From NCBI GenBank assembly GCA_022885665.1, contig JAGQDJ010000633.1, positions 310,001 through 374,000 of the forward strand: a stretch of DNA of 64,000 bases. Direction: 5' to 3'. Each line of letters starts with the position of its first letter. Positions within the stretch are counted from its first letter, which is position 1. Origin of the DNA: Triops longicaudatus (Eukaryota > Arthropoda > Branchiopoda > Notostraca > Triopsidae). A program made the position numbers and the translations under genes. Below the pieces are notes generated by a model. The model did not search any database. It was not told where the DNA came from and worked only from the letters and a program-made list of their open reading frames with translations. Positions 1-12,100 of the stretch are shown here, in pieces.

Positions 1-3000
1 GCGTTAGAAGCGTCTAATTCGGGAAAATGCGTGATGGACGCTACCGACAATAGAGCACGAGACCCTACGTGCATATCAAAGAATCATTTTCTTCCGTGCA
101 CAGTATTTATAGTATAGCGGAAACGTTCGGGTCCCGAGCGCCCTTCCTTGTTCAGCAATTAATGATTTCTTGAAGCTATGAGTAACAATAGGTGACAGGT
201 CGTTGTTGAGAAGGATTAAAGTGCACTCTCGATGTTAATTACTTAGGATAAGGGAGCTTGTGGGGGCCTGAGAGTGGGGATGAGAGAAGTAAATCGAAAA
301 GTGAGGTTCGGGTTGAGCAATGGCGCTTAGGGTGATTTAGCAGTCCCAATCTTAAGCATGACTACTAGACTCGGTATTGGTGATGTGGTTGAGTGATTCC
401 AGAGCCTTAGGAGTTCGATGCTTGGTTCCGTTTTTATTGGGTTATTTTGATAGAACAGGGGGGAAGAGGGAAACGGGAGTATTGGGAATACGTTGAGTGG
501 CGCCACGGAGGTGATGACTATGCACTGTGACGAGAAGTTTGTCTGGGAAGCACTCTATGCTGTATTCTGGTTCAACAGCATTAATTGCTCAATACGGAAG
601 AAGTTTTTCGCTCTAAAGCATGTCTAGCCTTCATTGGCTTGTCTTTCTTTTTTATCTCCAATTATAACGGCTTATCAAAACGTAACTCTATGTAACACTG
701 TTGAATTCACCAATACCTAAAGATGGCGTTACTGTAGATGCATTACTATTGCATTTCTAACATTTCTTCTAAACTCCATGAATAATTAAAACTTGAAATA
801 ATGTTAATGTTTCATCTTTCACTTTCAAGGCTTTCCTCCAATTCTGCTTGTCGTATTCATCGTTATAAATGAAAAGGATGTATTAAATAATCATTCAAAT
901 TGAGGAGGCTTTAGATATGGACAGAAAAGAAGTGTATATCCGTGCTTTAGTTTGATTCCGGCAAAGTTGGGGGCAAACTGACATAGACAAATGGTTTGCG
1001 GCACGCCAAAGTAGCTTGAAAGCCATAGGGGGGCGACTCATCTATAACGCGAGATCCCCCTACCAAAGAGTTCTAGAAGGGCCTCAGGTAAGCCGTTTTA
1101 CCGGCCCTCCAAGATCGTGACCGGGCGAATGTACGACCCCGAAGCCAAAGCCGTGTGCCGATCGATCCAGCCATCCGGTGTGGAGTGTACACCGTTCGCC
1201 AAAAAGTTTTTCCAGACAGGCAGTAACAGCAGTAGCAGCATAGAACGGAAGGCTACAGAGTCGCTAATAATTCACTTCTTTCCGAGACGTACAGCTGGAA
1301 GAAACTCCTAGAAAAAAGAACCACGCAATAGACCAGAAAATTGCTGGCCAATTGGGACCCAATATCCTGTGAGAGGCTAACTAGTCTAAATGCTTTTATT
1401 ACTTTTCGCTGTTTGAACACATTTCATTTTTTTTCTTGCTTAATGCTGCAGGGTTTTGACAAGCTTCGGTTTTGCGTGTCGAGTACCTACTCAACTATGC
1501 AATTTTAAACGGATCCCTGGTAGCACCTTCGCCCCAAAAAACGGAGACTTCCGCTACAGGGAGCGCACGAGGGAGTCTGTAGGTCAATTATATACCACTT
1601 TTTTGTTCTTTTCGGCCTGCTTGGGAACTATAAGAAAGGAAGGAAGACGGTAAGGAAACGGATAAAAAATCAGAAGAAGAAGACTTGCTTGTGAATTGGT
1701 GGAGTTCCGTTTCAATGAGTTTTGAGGCTCTGTGAAGGTAATCCATCAAGTTTGAAGGTGGGTTTTTGGAATCTCACCGATTAATGGACGAAAACATCGT
1801 GGCCAGGTGCTTCGCCTTTTTGTCTAAGCGGTACAAGTTTGGACGGCTGTTTTTCTTAAGGTTTTCTTTTCGGGTTGAAAAGAAGTAATGGTAGGGTGTG
1901 GAGCGTAGTTTTAGGCTGCAAGTAACGCTGGTGGAAAGGTATTGATCCGGTCGGTTTGTCTCGTCTGTCTGGTCTCGTCTACCGCGTGGCAATGCATGCG
2001 CTTACAAACATCATATGCTGAGTTCGAGGATGCTCGTAAATTGGCTTTTATTTCAGCGCTCTTACATAACGTAAATTGCCCATACCCAATTTTCCGCGTG
2101 GTTGCATTATCACCCACTTGGCAACACACTTTGCTAAGGTTTAAATTCTTCTCCGTAGAGGACGCTACACGCATCGCGTGACACCTTGGTGTAAATACCA
2201 CGCTATCCTCTAAAAAGTGAAAAAAATCGTATCAGTTTTGCATAATTCTCTAATAGTGTGAATCAACCATTCTGGATTCAATGACATAACTAGCCATGCC
2301 GCTTGAGATCTCTAGAATACCGAGAGCATTTTAATTAAAATGTACAAGATTTTCCTTAGATTGCGTTCCTTTTCGCTGAAATTTCCTGCATCAAGGGACC
2401 TCAACTTTCTTCTCTCTGCCTTTTCTGGAATGTAAATTCGCTTTCTATAAACGGAAGCCTACGTGTATTCTACTTCCATGTATTATATACAGTCCGTAAG
2501 AAGCTTTCTGAAGTATCTTGTGGGCACTGAGTGGGAGAAATATTAAAATGCATCAGTTACCATTGAAGCCAAGCTGCCAGGTCTCAAATTGGAGGTGGGA
2601 ATAAGGGAAGAAAGCAAGACAAGAAAATGACGTGTAACAAATACCTTTTAAAAGTTTATTTTTGAGAAGCCTTGTAACTGATCACACCGGTGGTTAACGT
2701 GCCCGTCTCTAGGTCTCAGAGCTACATTCAGCACAAATGACACGATACTTCTTAAAGAATCGGTTAGTGGGCGTACCTTGTCAATGACCAGTGTAGCACG
2801 GGTTGCTGGACACTCGCTTTTCTCACATTTTATGCTTGGGGAGAAAATTTGTGGTCACGTCGGAACAGCAAGATAGGTAGAAACCCAGAAAAAGCGAAAG
2901 TGGCAGCTAAATTGCCTCCGTTGCTACCAACATGGCTATAATCATGGGGGTTTAGGTGGGGCTGCTGCCAGTGGAGCGTGGCGGGAACAGGAACATGTGC

Positions 3001-3169
3001 GTGAGAAGCGAAAGAATAAATAAGTATAAAGTATTGTTTGAAAAACGCTCAGGGAGAGACTGTGAACGTTAAAACTAATGGTTTGTGTCGCTTTGTTTTA
3101 TTATTTGCAAGTGAGCCGGAATATGTCATTGATTGTTCCTATTCTATATATTTTTGATTTTTCTTCCAG
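1..3169. other. Noncoding flank or upstream intron of futsch
   Basis: I see no recognisable coding exon here. The first exon that can be assigned starts at 3170 in the middle of a codon, so at least one upstream coding exon must exist, either outside the window or unrecognised here. A GC-richer patch at about 950-1740 contains a good donor (CAG then GTAAGC, GT at 1088-1089) and a good acceptor (long pyrimidine run, then AG at 1450-1451). This would suit spliced 5' untranslated exons, but none of the short reading frames around them resembles a MAP1 N-terminus. The rest is AT-rich with short chance ORFs. Confidence 0.5.
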
Positions 3170-6100
3170 GATTATTGTCATGGGACAATGACGAAAGCCA
3201 CGTAGACCTAGAACGCGAATTGTTGTCAGTGGCTCAACAAGCTTTGCAAGGGGAAGAAGCTAAAAATGGTAAGAACATACTCTGAATCTCTAAGCGTACG
3301 ATTTACATTGTGCTAAAAACTGAACTCCTACAACGTCTGATGGACAGACAGGGAGTGCAGGGTTACACTGTTACATCAAAATAGAGGTGAATGACTCATC
3401 GCGTGACTTTGGCTTCAAGCATTGTGAGAACGAATAGGGGAAGACAATATTAGGAAGTGGCAGTCCTTGACGCCACTGTACTAGGGTTGTACAGATGACA
3501 GTAGTCTTGTTATAGTTTATATTCAGCTTTAAATTGCAAACGTCTATTCTAAATCTCTTTCGGTACGTTTACACAACTTCTTCAGAGGTATAAATAAAGA
3601 CGTAATTTTCCGGTTTTGAAATAATTTGTCTGTTCACTTCGCAAAATAACCAGTATTTTACACATGAAAAAAATCGTGCAATTTCGTAGATTGCTTGCAA
3701 TTTGTTTGTTTTCTGACTGAGATATACGTAAGCAGAACAGCAGGTGAAGCTATGTACAGGATAACAATCAAAGTCGGCAAGGATGACGTGTTTTCTGTTT
3801 ACCATTGGGAAATTAGAGGAAACATCGCATTAAAGATGGTTGTGTGATGAAGTGTTCTAATTTTAATAGGAGAGCGTCTCGTGCAGCTGGCTTCTGAGTC
3901 ACTGGTCACGGAGATCCTTATCCACCCCCAAGTGAATACCCTTCGCCAATGCATTCGCAATTTACTCGCCTCTTTTACGCGTCATCGACACATCGTCCAT
4001 GCTGGATATACCTTATCGGGATCCGGAGCTTGGCTCCTGCAGGTAATAAACTGTATATTAATCCCACATTTGCGAAGAAATAACATTATTTTTTTTTATA
4101 CATTTACCTTTCTTTTTAAAGAAGACTTATGAACAGGGACAAAATAACGCAGTTTGTTCTCTGAAAGATTATAGACGATTCTTTAGCTTTCCTTACGAAC
4201 AAAAACAGGAAGCGTTTTTTTTTCTGAGTATATTTACTATGCCTTTCTTCCGAACTGCTCAAAGGCTTATGACGGAACGTCACAGAAGTCCATAAACTTT
4301 CGTAATGTTTGATACAGTCAGGATCTTAAGGGTTATGGGGTGTGTTTGAGGCAAGGGGAAAAAAGTGGCTGTCTGGGATATCGGTATTGATCCCCTTAGG
4401 TATCTTTTTAAAACTTTCTTTCCTTTTAGGACGGCACCTTCTCCGCCGAAGACTTCCTAGAAGCCTACGGGGAGCCTGAAGTGCAACGCGTTCTCCGAGC
4501 CTACCACGACATTCATTTGGATTTACACTGCAGCTCAGAAGGTTCCTGGAGCTCTCCCAATCTTGTCAACCTACCTACTTTAAAAGTAAGATCACAAATC
4601 AGCATGCTAAGAGGCTCAGTCAAATACGTCAACAAGTCTCAATTATCAGAAATCTTAGACGCGTCGATTCCTCTCACGCAGTCATGCTTCAGAGAACAAT
4701 CATTAAGTAAAGCCGGCTACAACTTACACTTTTTTACGTGTTTGTAATAGGTGCGATTAAACCCTGCTGACAGACTGTCGTCATCTTCTCCCGGCTTTAC
4801 CGCTTTTAGTCAATATTTGTCAGACATTCTACCGGCCGTGAGTTTGGACAAGCTTCTTGAAGCGTCAGACGTGGTGGGCAATATTCGCTTCTCACATCCA
4901 ACCTTATATGTCTTCCCTGGTGGCCAAGGCGATGCTGCTCTTTTTGGTATCAATGGCTTCAATATATTGGTTGACGGTGGCTTTGGACGGAAGCCGTGTT
5001 TCTGGGACTTCACGCGTCATTTGGACCGGTAAAGACGTTTGCTTCTCGTACATATTTTTCTGTTTTTAATGCATGTTTTTCGCACGAAAGCCCAAAACAG
5101 TCACGAGAAAAACAAGAAACAAACAAAAATAACTATTAAGGTCAATAATAAGAATCTCTTCCTTTTACGTGCAGTTTGGACGCCGTGATTATGACGAGAC
5201 CTAGTGCTTCTACACTGTCCGGATTATCGAGATTCGTGCACAGAAAATCCTTAAGCCCTGTCTTCCCACAAATCGGCCATTTCTTTGCCAACCTTCCCTC
5301 TGATGGCATTCAACACTCACCGGATGGCGATAAAGATGCTGATCCCCTCTTGGTCCATCTACTCGACATGGGACAAAGTCTGGCCCAGGATTTAAAAGCA
5401 ATACAGCTTTCAGCTCAGCCCTTATACCGACAAGATAACGAACCTATCAACCTCTACCACAAGGTACAACGCGTTGAAAACTTGTTTGTCTCCTCGAGAA
5501 AAACAGACACTTTTTCAAAGACTTCAGTTTTCTCTCTCTAAGTCGAAGAAAATAAACCCGTTAAAATAAAAATACATTTCAGCGAGAAAAACAACCTCCA
5601 GGCAAACAAGCTTAAGCTCATTAAAGTGCTTTTATAATTGATTTTTCCGCATCACAGATTTCTTCTTAGGTAACTTGAGTGTTTGAACGAAAAATACCAT
5701 GAAACTAATTGGCTATTTTATCCACCTTTGCTTTAACGTGATAGGCAATTTGCTGTTTCTGATGCAACTTTGATAAGTTCTGCGGTAAATGATTGTTTGC
5801 TATGTGATTAAAACACAAAATTAGATATTCAATTTCTGCGCTTTGGGAGCACTGAAGCTAGAAAAATGTCGAAAAACTTTTTAAGCCGTTACGCTTGAAC
5901 GGAGAATTTAATATCGTAACTATTATCAATTTCCAGGTTGGACACGGAACTTTAGACCTGTACGTAGTGAGCCCTGCCCCAGACAGCAAAGAAGTTAAAG
6001 AATTCCTTCGACTTTGGAAATCAGGCGAATCTGGCGCACTGGGAGGCGCCAGCAGTACCGTCAAATTGGGCGGCAAAGATGTTCAGATTCCACTGACCTG

Positions 6101-9100
6101 CCTCGTTTCGGTTTGCGCTCTTCTCGTGTGGCATCCCGCAAATCCTACAGAACCTCTTACTCGTATCCTCTTCCCGGGCTCCGCCCCCCAGGCCAAGATT
6201 CTCGCAGGTTTGGAGAAACTTAAGCACCTGGACTGCTTAAGGTTCGCCACCTGTACTCCTCAGATACTTGCCAACAACCAAGTCATTGAAAATCAGCCTG
6301 AGAAGCAACCACCTAAAGTTAAATCCAAGTCCTCTGTCCTTAACGCTGCAGCAAGTCCTTCGGGCACTGAAAAGATCGCAGCATCAGAGCCTAAGCGACC
6401 CTCTTCGGCTCGCCCTCTAGCGGAAGTAATTGAACTTAAGCAAGCCAAAACAGTGAGCAGTGCGACGCTAGCTCCTGTGGCCAAGAAAGAAGCCAAGAAA
6501 GAAGCCAAACCCAAAGAGGAGAAAAAGGAACCCAAGTCCAAAGAGGAAAAGAAGGAGCCCAAGCCCAAAGAAGAGAAAAAAGACGTCAAACCCAAAGAAG
6601 AGAAGAAAGAAGCCAAGCCGAAAGACGAGAAAAAAGAAGTAAAAAAAGAGGAGAAGAAGGAAGCGATTCGCAAAGAGGAAAAAAAGGAATCCAAACCAAA
6701 GGAGGAGAAGAAGGAACCCGTACACAAAGAAGACAAGGAAAGTAAACCCAAAGAGGAAAAGAAAGATTCAGCTACCAAAGAAGAGAAGAAAGAAAAGAAA
6801 GCTAAAGCCGAGAAGAAAGATGCTGTGAAGGAAAAAGAAAAACCCAAAGATAAAGACGGGGCGGAGAAGGTCACAAAAGCTAAAGCGGATTCACGCCCCG
6901 TTTCTGCCAAAAAGGAAAAAGTAGTCAAGGAAGAATCCAAAGTTACGGCTACTCCGCCGAAAAAGGACCCGGCTACCACGCCTAAAGCTGCTCCGATCCC
7001 TTCCAAAGTCAAGAAAGAAGCAGCCAATCTCAAAGTTGTCGAAGCTAAGGTTCAATCCCACAAAGTAGCTCCAGTTGCCACGCCCAAAAAGGCCGACACC
7101 TCTGAGAAAAAAGAAGATACGCCGGTAGCCAGGAAACCACGCAGCCAATCACGAGGTCCTAAAGGCGAAGAGAAAAAAGAAGAGAAAAAGGAAGAGAAAA
7201 AACCCGCCAAGCTTAAAGAAGTAAGAGAAGCAGCGCCTTCTCCGAAGCCTAAACCCAAAGTCGAAGATGCTGCTCCTAAGAAGGAGAAGCCCAAAGCTGA
7301 GAAAAAGCCTCCTGCAGAGAAAAAAGAGGCGAAACCGAAACCAGAAAAGCCAAAAGCTGACAAGGCTGAAAAACCAGAGAAACCTAAGGCTGACAAGATT
7401 GAAAAGAAAAAAGAAACCAAAGCTAAAGCTAGTCCTAAACCTGCGGATAAAGCGAAAGAGACTAAGGGTGCTTCAGCAGCAGCTAAGAAACCCGCAGCTC
7501 CGAAAGCAGGCTCTTTACAGCCTGTGGCAATTAAGAAACCGGCCAAAGTGGTTGCCGCTGCCGTCGTCGCTGCAGCAGCCGCTGGAGCGGTGTCTGCGCT
7601 TGCGCAGCCCGGCGACGCTCAAGAAGCCGTAGAAGAAGTTATCGTGGCTACGCAAGCTGCCCCGGCTGCTGCAGCCGCGCCCCCAACCTCTGCGATCGAC
7701 GATGCTTCTGCTCCTGCTGTTACCGACGACATCGCAGCTGCCATTGAAGAACAAATTATTGGCGCCACGCTTCTTGGCGGTGTCGTTGACCAAGTTCAGT
7801 ACCTCCAAGAAGAACGCGAAGCCCAAGAAGCAGAAGCTGAAACGGAAGCTGATGACGTCAAACTTACTCCTGAGGACGCCGCTGAAGACGTCGAAACCGA
7901 AGCCCAAGTCGATGCAGAGGTTGAAAAAGAAGCTGAAACTGAAGCTGAAGTGGAAGCTGAACCAGAAGCTGATGTGGAAGCTGAACCAGAAGCCGATGTG
8001 GAAGCTGAACCAGAAACCGAAGCTGAAGTGGAAGCTGAACCAGAAACCGAAGCTGAAGTGGAAGCTGAGGCAGAAGCTGAAGTGGAGGCTGAAGCTGAAG
8101 TTGAAGCAGAAATTGATGCTGAAACCGAAGCTGATGCTGAAGTTGAAGCCGACGCACAAGCTGATGTTGTTGCCGAAGTCGACGCAGAACACGAAGCAGA
8201 ACTGGAAGACGAAGGAGAGGAAGCGGACGCTGTGGAAGACGAAGCAGAAGTGACACAAACTGCACCGAAAGAGATAGAAGATGAAGTGGAAGCTGACAAG
8301 CTCAGGGTTTCCACTGAAGAAGACCAAGAAGAGGGTGAAACTGAAGATCAGGTCGAACAGATTGACGATGTTGCTGGCGAAAACGACGAAGTTCTTGAAG
8401 CAGAAGTAACCGAAGACATGGACGAGGAAGTTGAAGCTGAAGAAAAGACAGATTACACGAAAGACGATGGGGAAGAAGCTGACTTCACGAAAACCGAAGA
8501 TGCTGATGACGAAGACGCGAAAGAAGACGAAGGAATGGTTGACGACCAAACTGAGGACAAAGAAGTCGAACTGGAAGCTGAAACGGAACAGGACGATTTC
8601 AGTGCCAAAGACACCGAATTCGATGTGGATAAAGATCGTGACGAAGCCGAGGATCGCGACGAAGAAGACGAGCGCGACGTTGCTGAAGAGAGCGAAGTTC
8701 AAGATGACGTTGAAGCTGACATCTTAGCTGCCACTGAAGAGGAAGAAGAAAAAATTGACGACGAAAAAAGCATCGAAGAACAAGAAGCTGTCGTCAGAGA
8801 GGCATACGTAGCTCTTGCAAGCGCGCCCCAAGAATCTTCCCCAGTTTCAGACGAAGGAGTAGACATGAAAGACGAAATTGAAGTCGAGTCTCTATCAGAG
8901 AAAGCTGACCTCTTTGCCAAAGTTGAGGAGGCCGTCTCTGGCTTAAAGGAAGTCCTTGACGACGCTCTTGAAAAGAAAAAGCACCAAGTGCCTTCACTTC
9001 AAGAAGCTGTTGTTCCCAAGTCAGAGACGTCCCCTCAGGTCATTTCCGAAACTGTGTCTCCGGTTCCCTCTGTTGACGACGAGGCCAAGTCATTGACCGT

Positions 9101-12100
9101 AAACGAACAAGTCGCTGAATCTCCAGCTGAAGAACACACATCTGAACCGAAGATCGAAACAGAAGCAGACTTACCTGAACAAAAGCCAGCGAAGTCTGCA
9201 CAAGAGCAACAAGTTGTTCCTGATGAGGTTTCGATTATTTCGCCACAAGAAGCAGAAGAAAAGGTTAGCATTCCTGCTGAGCTGGTTACCAAACCTGTTC
9301 CAGAGACTTCAGTCGCTTCCCCTGAGCAAAAATCTCCAGTTGTTCCCCGTAATGAAGAAATAGACGGAAGGGCCCCTGAATTCGTTCCCGAGGAATCCCA
9401 AGTTTCTCCCGTTAAAGAAGTCGATGTAAAATCTCCTGTTTCTGTGCAACAGTCACCAGTTGCCTCAGTTAAAGGAGACATTGACGAAAAGACTCCTGAA
9501 GCTACTTCTGAACTAGCTTCCCCAGTTGCTTCAGTTGAGGCAGAAATTGATGTGAAAACTGAATCTGCTCCTGACCAAGAATCTCCAGTTGCTTCAGTTA
9601 AAGAAGAACTTGACGTGAAAACTCCTGAAGCTGCTGTTGAACAAGCTTCCCCGGTTGCTTCAGTTAAGGCAGAAACTGACGTGAAAACTCCAGAAACTGT
9701 TCATGAAGAACAATCCCCAGTTACTCCAGTTCAGGCAGAGAAGGATATTAAAGCTCCAGAAACTGTTCATGAGGAACAATCCCCAGTTACTCCAGTTAAG
9801 GCAGAAACTGATGTGAAAACTTCAGAAACTGTTAAGGAGGAACAATCCCCAGTTACTCCAGTTCAGGCAGAAACTGATGTGAAAACTTCAGAAACTGTTA
9901 AGGAGGAACAATCCCCAGTTACTCCAGTTCAGGCAGAGAAGGATATTAAAACTTCTGAAATTCCTTCTGAGCAAGAATTCACAGTTAAGGAAGAAATCTC
10001 TGTGAAAACTCCTGAAGCTGTTCCCGAGCAAAAGTCTCCAGTTGCCTCTTTTAAGGGAGAACTCGATGTGAAATCTCCTGAAACTGTTCCCGAGCCTATC
10101 GAAAGTCACAAGTCTCCGTCACCTGTAGCAATTGAACCTACCGTTGTCGCAGAAATTGTAACTCCGAAAGAAAGTTCTGTTTCTATCGTTGCAGAACTCA
10201 AGGTTGAAAAGCTCGCCACCGAAGATCAAACCGAACTCACACTTCCTACCGTTGCCGACGCTGCTCAAAACAAAGAAGTAACACCGGAACGCGAACTGCA
10301 AGTCGAAACTGAAGTCAAAGCACGAACTCCTGTTGAGCAACCTACCCAACAGTTACAGCCTGAAGGTGCGGTCCTTTCCGCTATTTCTGATGTCATTAAA
10401 GACCACGCTGAAATCGAGGCAGAGCGTACTGTGGCGGCACAATTGCCTGTTCAAGAAGAAACCCTTAAAGAAAGCATTATCAGTGAGGAACATGCGACCT
10501 CCTTGCAAGAGTTTAAACCAAAACTCGACGATTCACTAACCCTGACTCCCTCGAAATTCGTTTCTTCTGCTGACTTAATGGCTGAAGATAAATCACCGGT
10601 TGACGCGAAACTCGTACAGGAAACGGCTCCAACGCTTGAAGAATACACATCAGTTCTATCACAAGAAGCTGAAGATAAGCAAAGCCTGCCCTTAAGCCCT
10701 GATGTGAAATCGACAGAGCAACAAAACGAGCAGGTAATCTCTCCTAAAGAAGAACAGGAACGAGAACAGGTCGTTTCCAAGTTCGAAACGTCTACGGCCC
10801 AAGAGCAAGCAATTTCCCCTGAACAGGTGCTTCCAGCTCAGCCAGTGAGGGATGTGGAGTCCCGTACGCCCGAAGTTGTCGAGGAAACCTTTGAAGCCCT
10901 AATTGCCACCAAGAATGCCGAGCTTCCTGAACAAACTCTCGTCAGTGATGCTCCTGCAGAGTCTGAATCTTCATTGAAATCCAAGCCAGAATCTACAGAA
11001 CAAGAAGAGGCTTTGGAGGAAATCATCGAAGCTCACATTATCCCCAAAAAGGTGGAGCCTGTTGAAGAACGAGAAGTAATCGAAGAAACAGTCAAAAGTC
11101 AATCAGTTGTTGACGATAAAACAGCTCCCAAATCCCCATTGGATCACGAGATTGACGAAGAGCCTGTGGTGGAAGAAGTGGTCCAAGCACAAACTGCTGC
11201 ACCAGTGTCTTCTGGATTTTCGACTTCGTCCTTCTTCGGCGGATTGTTCGGTAAGAAATCTGCACCGGCACAAGCTCCTGCCCCCGCTCCTGCCAAATCT
11301 GACTTTAGTTTCGGCTTCGGCGGACTAGCGAAAACGTTCGATAAACAAATCTCCCAAGTGCAGACTTCTCTGCAAAGCTCCCTAGATTCGATCAAAAGCT
11401 CGACAGTTGAGACAGCCCAAATAGTTCAAACCTCGGCTGAACGCCAAATCGCCACCAAGGTCGAAGAGGCAATCCAAGGAGTACAACTACAAGCGCAAGT
11501 TGTAGACGAAAAAATTGCTGCAACAGTGGCTGATGTCCAAGATAAAGTTTCGACCAGCGTTACCGAAACTATCGAAAGCACGAAATCTGTCATTGGTGAG
11601 AAAGTTGAAGCCGCCCAGAAGGCTCAAACTGACATTGAAACCGAAATTCAAGCCACGATCAGCCGAGTGACTGACACGGTTCAAACAAAGATCGGCGCGG
11701 TGAAGGAACTGGCATCTGGTGCTGAAAAGGAAGTGGAAGAGACGGTCCAGGCGGCTCAGACCACTTTCCAAAGCCAAGCCACGGCTGCCAGGTCAACTTT
11801 GGAAAAACTCGAGGCCGATTTTGGTGATTCTCTGGCAGAAATTGAATCACAAATTGACGTTGTTGAGGAACAAATCACCGAAACTTTTGAAAAAAGCAAG
11901 TTGGAAGAAAAAGTCAAAGAATCAGCAGGCTATATGCAAGAAAAACTCAATGAACTAGAAGATCAGATTGAATCCAAAGTTAAGCTAACCAGCTCTGCAG
12001 TCGAGCAATTGCAACAGTCTGCCAAATCGGAATTGGAAGACATTGAACGTGACATTGAATCCCAGATCGAAGTTCTCGAATCAAAGACAAGCGAAGTCGC

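Noticed and set aside
5895..5936. ATG and 14 codons in frame before the large futsch exon
   Set aside because: Lies in the intron before acceptor AG at 5935-5936; the preceding exon ends YHK and joins VGHGTLDLYV, as in other MAP1 proteins.
7515..8702. 395-codon open frame on the minus strand opposite futsch (and others at 6293-7033 and 7796-8314)
   Set aside because: Phe/Val- or Ser/Ala-only composition is the mirror of the GAA/GCT/AAG repeats on the coding strand; no start context, no domain.
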